Source of the DNA: Thozetella sp. PMI_491
Lineage: Eukaryota > Ascomycota > Sordariomycetes > Chaetosphaeriales > Chaetosphaeriaceae
Assembly (NCBI GenBank): GCA_021432635.1
Contig: MU270028.1
Location: 792,420-856,419 of the forward strand
DNA length: 64,000 bases
Direction: 5' to 3'
Shown: positions 59,908 to 64,000 of the stretch, piece after piece
Layout: every line of letters begins with the position of its first letter
Position numbering within the stretch: the stretch's first letter is position 1
Notes under the pieces: generated by a model
The model's database searches: none
The model's input: only the letters and a program-made list of their open reading frames with translations
What the model was told of the DNA's origin: nothing
Translations under genes and position numbers: made by a program

Positions 59908-61677
59908 ATGTCGCTACGAACTCAAGACTTGTCCTTAGTACAACCAGGGTGTGCGTTCATCAATGGAGCATGGATACAAAGTAGTTCCACGGCGTCCTTC
60001 CAAGTCTTCGGTTCGTACCTGCATCCAGGAATCAAATGTGCCTATTTCCTGTGGCCGCTGACAACCAAGACCCGGCATCCTGGGAACCTGTAGCAGAAGT
60101 TCCTGACCTTGGGGAAGCCGAGTGTGCCGCCGCGGTGGTCGGTGCCACTGGAGCTTTCGCTCAGCTAAAGGCATTGACAGGAAAGCAGAGAGGAGAACTC
60201 CTCCGAAATTGGTTTACGTTGGTGAAGAAATCAGAGGAGGAACTGGCTGCGTTGATAACTGGCGAGAATGGAAAACCGCTAGGTGAAGCCAGGGGAGAGG
60301 TTGCATATGCCTTGAGCTTCATAGACTGGTTTGCCGCGGAAGCTCCTCGTGTCGATGGATCCGTGAGCGCACAAAGAGACCAATTAGCTGTGTGGCCGCT
60401 AACCCGTCTCATAGGTGTTCCAATCCTCCGATCGAGACAACCGAATCATCACTATGAAACAGCCAGTGGGTGTAGTGGGCATTGTTACACCCTGGAACTT
60501 TCCGGCTGCCATGATAACACGAAAAGTCGCCGCTGCTCTGGCCGCAGGCTGTCCCTGCGTTGTCAAACCGGCACCGGAAACGCCGCTCACAGCACTCGCG
60601 CTAGCATATCTTGCGCACGCGGCTGGTTTCCCACCCGGATCTCTCAGTATAGTCACAACACAGAAAAACACTGTCGCAGTGGGGAAGGTGCTCACTGAGC
60701 ATCCCGCAGTCCGTAAGTTCTCATTCACCGGCTCGACGGCTGTTGGCAAGCTTCTGGCTGCGCAATGCACCAAGACACTCAAGAAAATGAGCCTGGAGCT
60801 CGGAGGGAACGCACCTTTCATTGTATTTGATGATGCCGACTTAGAGAAGGCCGCCGATAGTATCTTGGCCAGCAAGTTCCGCTTGTCCGGGCAAACCTGT
60901 GTCTGTACGAACCGCTTATATCTGCAGTCTGGCATCCACGACAAGCTCGCGGCAATCTTGGTTCAGAGGGTCAGGCAGTTCCGTCTCGGACCTGGTCGCG
61001 ATCCCGAATCTACATTGGGACCGCTGATAACCGAGGCTGCTGCGAAAAAAGTAGCAAGGCACGTCCAAGACGCCGTGAGTCGAGGTGCTTCGGTGTTGAT
61101 TGGAGGGGAGCCAGCAAAGGGGCTCGGAAAGTCTTTTTTCCCGCCCACGGTCATCGTCAATGTGCATCCAGACTCTCTTTGTGCAAACGAAGAGACTTTC
61201 GGTCCCCTCCTGCCTGTCTTTAAATTTGACACTGAGGAACAAGTTATTCATCTAGCAAACAACACTGATGTGGGGCTGGCGGGATACTTCTTCACAGAAA
61301 ATGTCTCCTGTGCATGGCGCATTGCTGAGGCCCTGGAGACTGGAATGGTGATTATTTACCAAAAATCATCGTTGTAAACTGTATTGGCTAATATTTAGAC
61401 TTCAGGTCGGCGTCAATACCGGCATCATTAGTGATGTCGCCTCCCCATTCGGCGGTATCAAGGAGAGTGGCCAGGGGAGAGAGGTGAGTCCTTCCGCTGG
61501 CCCGGCCCTTCGTCTGCGATGGGTAATATAGGCGCTAATTTACTTCCCAAAAGGGCTCGACACTAGGCATTGAAGAATATCTAGAGGTAAGCTGCTGGAG
61601 TCCCTCGTCCGTGCTTCTGGCAACGCTGACAGGTCGTCCGTTAGGTCAAGAGTGTCACATTCAGGGTAAGTAAATAA
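59908..61677 (+). CDS. Aldehyde dehydrogenase, succinate-semialdehyde dehydrogenase-like
   Basis: Six exons (59908-60010, 60070-60362, 60415-61347, 61406-61483, 61554-61586, 61645-61677) give 490 residues, the usual ALDH length. Motifs in order: [41 protein letters not shown] with the general-base Glu, [10 protein letters not shown] with the catalytic Cys, [11 protein letters not shown], and [14 protein letters not shown] made near the fourth splice. These place it in the NAD(P) succinate-semialdehyde dehydrogenase group (GabD-like). It oxidises an aldehyde, perhaps a C4 semialdehyde, to an acid in the cytosol. Very short exons 5 and 6 (33 bp each) end the gene. It may pair with the hydroxyacid dehydrogenase at 52808. 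Confidence 0.93.
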
Positions 61678-61988
61678 CATAGGGGATTAGATATGATTAT
61701 GTTATGTATCTCTGAAATTGATTATAAAATTGTGTATAACGACATAAAACGCTCAGTGATCCGTAGTCGACAGTGGTGCAGGCAAAGAAACAGCTACCAA
61801 ATATAGGGCAGCTCCAAAAATAGGCTAGTCACCTAGTCGAGGCAAATATCTGATTCAAATGCCCCACGTTACTCCAACTTGCCTAGTGCTGGTAGCCATC
61901 GTCTGCAAAGTTATAACTACGAACAACCTGCCCGCGATCCTATCTACGATCTTGTTCGTTACCTAGAGCTTTTGGTTTGCCGCCCATC
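61678..61988. other. Intergenic region
   Basis: About 0.31 kb of AT-rich sequence between the aldehyde dehydrogenase and the VOC gene. Nothing is supported beyond terminator and promoter. Confidence 0.5.
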
Positions 61989-62514
61989 ATGTCTAGAGCG
62001 TTAGCTATTGTTCAGAGGCTCGATCACCTCGTCCTGACCTGCGCCAATGTGTCCCTGACGACTCAGTGGTACCAAAAATATCTTGGAATGAAGGCCGAGA
62101 CTTTCACATCGCCATCAGATCCAAGTACTCAGCGAACAGCATTGAAGTTCGGTTCCCAGAAGATCAACTTACACCAGCAAGGAAAGGAATTTGAGCCCAA
62201 GGCGCAGACCGCCCGCCCAGGGACAGCGGATCTTTGCTTCTTGCTTCAGAATACTGCAGACCTCGAAGAGGTCATTGAAGAGTTCAAGGAGAATGCTGTG
62301 GAGGTGTTAGAAGAAGGAAAGGTCGTACAGAGGACTGGGGCCAACGGCACCATTCGAAGCATCTACGTCAGAGATCCAGATGGAAACCTGATCGAGTAAG
62401 AATACCCCTGTCGTCAATCTATCTCCACGTCCTATATTTGACACGACCGGGAACCTGTGAAAATCAGAATAACTAACAACGGGCAGGTTGTCTCAGTATT
62501 TGGAGAACAATTGA
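61989..62514 (+). CDS. VOC/glyoxalase-family protein
   Basis: Two exons (61989-62395 and 62487-62514) give 144 residues. Start (IVQRLDHLVLTCANVSLTTQ), the WYQKYLGMKAETF block and YVRDPDGNLIE with the following ELSQYLEN form a single-domain vicinal-oxygen-chelate fold, with His near 13, His near 57 and Glu at the DGNLIE end as likely metal ligands. The splice just before the stop adds nine family-typical residues; without it the protein would end at DGNLIE. VOC proteins include glyoxalase I, extradiol dioxygenases and fosfomycin-type thiol transferases. This one may isomerise or cleave a pathway intermediate. It is the last recognisable gene of the right-hand catabolic run. Confidence 0.9.
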
Positions 62515-63781
62515 CCGAGAAAAAGCTTCTCGGCCCACATCTACACCTGTATTGAAGCACTGCTAATAAAAGAGCCCAACTTTGGAACCCAGAAATAAAA
62601 GCAAGTAATTAACCTATTGTTCTAACCTCAATCGCTCCCTCCTTTCAGGTTATCGTCTTCAGATTACAATGCTGGCAAGTCTCGCGGAGGAGCCGAGATG
62701 AGGAAGACGACCCAAGCCGTGATAGGAATGATTGAAGCAAACACGGCAAAATAGCATATCAGAAAAGCCATAGGCGCAGGATAGCAAACAATCCTAGCGT
62801 ATAGCGGAGAAGAATGCCTTGAGAGCAAGGGGAAATACACTAGTCAGAACGCTGTCATGTAAGTCCGATGGCAGAGAGGAGAAATGGATAGGACTAGAGG
62901 TGCTGTCACCATAGAGCGTCATCAGCTCTGGCACACCTCATATAATTTGTTTCTGTCGCTTCGTCACTAATTAGATGGGTGAAAGGGCTTGGCGCCGTCT
63001 TTTCTGTGACACTATCTCGCGAGAACCATTCTGAGTTACAGCAGCAGCCTTGACAGGAAGAAATCCGGCTCTCCGCTTTTTTTTTTTCATTTGGGCGTGG
63101 GGGACTCCACTTCTCGTGGCTAGTTGGTTAGTGTTGGAGTAAGTTGGGGTCTCCAACATAACTATCCCGCCAGCAAGCATCTCGGCCCTGGTAGTTGGAG
63201 ACTCCAAATCTTAGCATTTTCCCACCGTAGCATGGAGTAGAATTGGTGGGGCTTGAAGGACTTCGACTCTAAAGTCTAATAATCTACCGTCGTTGGAGTC
63301 TCCAACTGCCTCAAACAAGGTGGCCCTGTTTCACGCAAACCAAGCACATGCTCTAGAATCTAGTACACACTCTCCGTAGAATTAGCAGGTTATTTAGAGG
63401 TTCGTCGGCCTTGTTAAGCGTCCTTCATATCAACTCGAACCTGGTTATGGTGGAGTCTTCGTCCGCCTCCACCCGAGCAAGGATTGAAAGGGGAAAGCTC
63501 AGAGAGCAAGTGCTGCGCCCAGTGGTCGCCATCCTCCCCTTGAAGTGGCTCTGGGATCTGATAGAATTATCGCATTGATGGTGAAATTATGAGGTCTCTA
63601 CCATGCCACATCCACAAGCCCCTACCTTGGGCAGTAGTTGGTAGATCAATAATGTATGTATTAGAAAGGAGCAGTTCTGTCTTAAGAAGGGAGACTCTCT
63701 TCAATCCAGATGCTATGCTGTTCCGTAATGTCTCAAGGCTTATTCGCATAACCGAAGGAATCACTTAGTTTAGGTGCGACC
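62515..63781. other. Intergenic region with palindromic elements
   Basis: About 1.27 kb with no gene. A T-run lies near 63078. Between 63097 and 63306 there are several near-perfect palindromes of the GTTGGAG-N-CTCCAAC type, listed separately. Confidence 0.5.
63143..63306. repeat. Three GTTGGAGnCTCCAAC palindromes
   Basis: 63143-63157 (GTTGGGGTCTCCAAC), 63194-63208 (GTTGGAGACTCCAAA) and 63292-63306 (GTTGGAGTCTCCAAC, a perfect 7-1-7 palindrome) recur within 165 bp. A related GTGG-GGGACTCCAC lies at 63097-63110 and half-sites flank the group. They may be binding sites for a dimeric regulator or remnants of a small mobile element's ends. Confidence 0.65.
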
Positions 63782-64000
63782 ATGTCTCTCCCCGAGAGGT
63801 TCACTTACACGACCTACGATGATGCAACGGAGTTACCACCTCCGGATCCCAACGGCACACGGTTCCCCTTGTCTCCAAGGCCACTCAATGCGAATACACC
63901 GAAAGATGATATCTTGCAGGGTATCCGAGAACTAGCAAGTTCTGGCAGATTGGAGGGTAAAAAGGTACAGGGGTGGCTACATCAAGTTTTATCCGAGTAT
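63782..64000 (+). CDS. Partial hypothetical gene cut by the right edge
   Basis: An ATG at 63782 opens a frame of 73 codons that reaches the end of the window without a stop. It starts MSLPERFTYTTYDDATELPP, with a Pro/Asp-rich N-terminus followed by a helical segment (ILQGIRELASSGRLEGKK). The composition looks coding, but I do not recognise the family. Only the N-terminal part is visible, and an intron could lie before the edge. Confidence 0.45.
   Translation, partial: MSLPERFTYTTYDDATELPPPDPNGTRFPLSPRPLNANTPKDDILQGIRELASSGRLEGKKVQGWLHQVLSEY

Noticed and set aside
62396-62399. VOC protein ending at the stop immediately after DGNLIE
   Set aside because: The apparent stop overlaps a GTAAGA donor; splicing to 62487 adds the usual ELSQY-type ending of the family, so the two-exon model is preferred.

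Overview
The window reads as a filamentous ascomycete (Pezizomycotina) chromosome segment. Most genes are split by short GT-AG introns of about 45-80 bp. The families are typical of these fungi: HET-domain proteins, Zn2Cys6 and C2H2 regulators with the fungal-specific domain, UstYa/DUF3328, a LysM chitinase, fungal P450, LIP secretory lipase and DAL5-like MFS. Scattered GGTACCTAGGTA/TAGGTAGGTACC-like words fit a Sordariomycete slightly better than a Eurotiomycete, but that is a weak inference. Gene density is low, with several gaps of 2-4 kb holding nothing I can support, so the segment looks accessory or subtelomeric. No rRNA, convincing tRNA, CRISPR array or intact transposon was seen. All exon joins were built by hand: every multi-exon model below gives one open frame whose summed exon length is a multiple of three.

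Layout. 1-3.9 kb: no gene, one degenerate tandem repeat. 4.0-6.0 kb: a seven-exon cytochrome P450 (+). 6.7-13.9 kb: one giant 12-exon gene (-) encoding a secreted LysM/chitin-binding/GH18 killer-toxin-type chitinase joined in frame to a complete subtilisin-like protease. 17.0-22.1 kb: a glycine-zipper protein followed by two HET-domain genes, a possible allorecognition/cell-death block. 22.6-31.0 kb: a GNAT-like protein, a metallo-beta-lactamase-fold hydrolase, a Zn2Cys6 regulator, and a FAD monooxygenase fused to an acetoacetate-decarboxylase-like domain. 34.9-38.0 kb: secreted GH17-like hydrolase (+) and LIP lipase (-). 40.0-46.3 kb: a repeat protein, a UstYa-type oxidase, a secreted seven-repeat Kex2-cleavable precursor peptide, and a cytochrome b561-like membrane protein. 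48.0-49.7 kb: a GH30 hydrolase. 50.5-62.5 kb: seven consecutive genes that look like a catabolic cluster: MFS permease, beta-hydroxyacid dehydrogenase, carboxymuconolactone-decarboxylase-like protein, C2H2/fungal-domain regulator, metallo-beta-lactamase-fold hydrolase, aldehyde dehydrogenase and VOC protein. At 63.8 kb a further coding frame runs off the right edge.

The best candidate for an undescribed system is 41.7-43.8 kb. A UstYa-family protein with both HxxHC motifs lies 0.65 kb upstream of, and on the same strand as, a signal-peptide-bearing precursor made of seven near-identical 18-residue units, six of them ending in a Lys-Arg site. That is the core layout of a fungal dikaritin/epichloecyclin-type RiPP locus, but the repeat is one I do not recognise, with Trp as its only aromatic residue. 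The chitinase-subtilase fusion is the second most notable item, and the 50.5-62.5 kb catabolic cluster the third.
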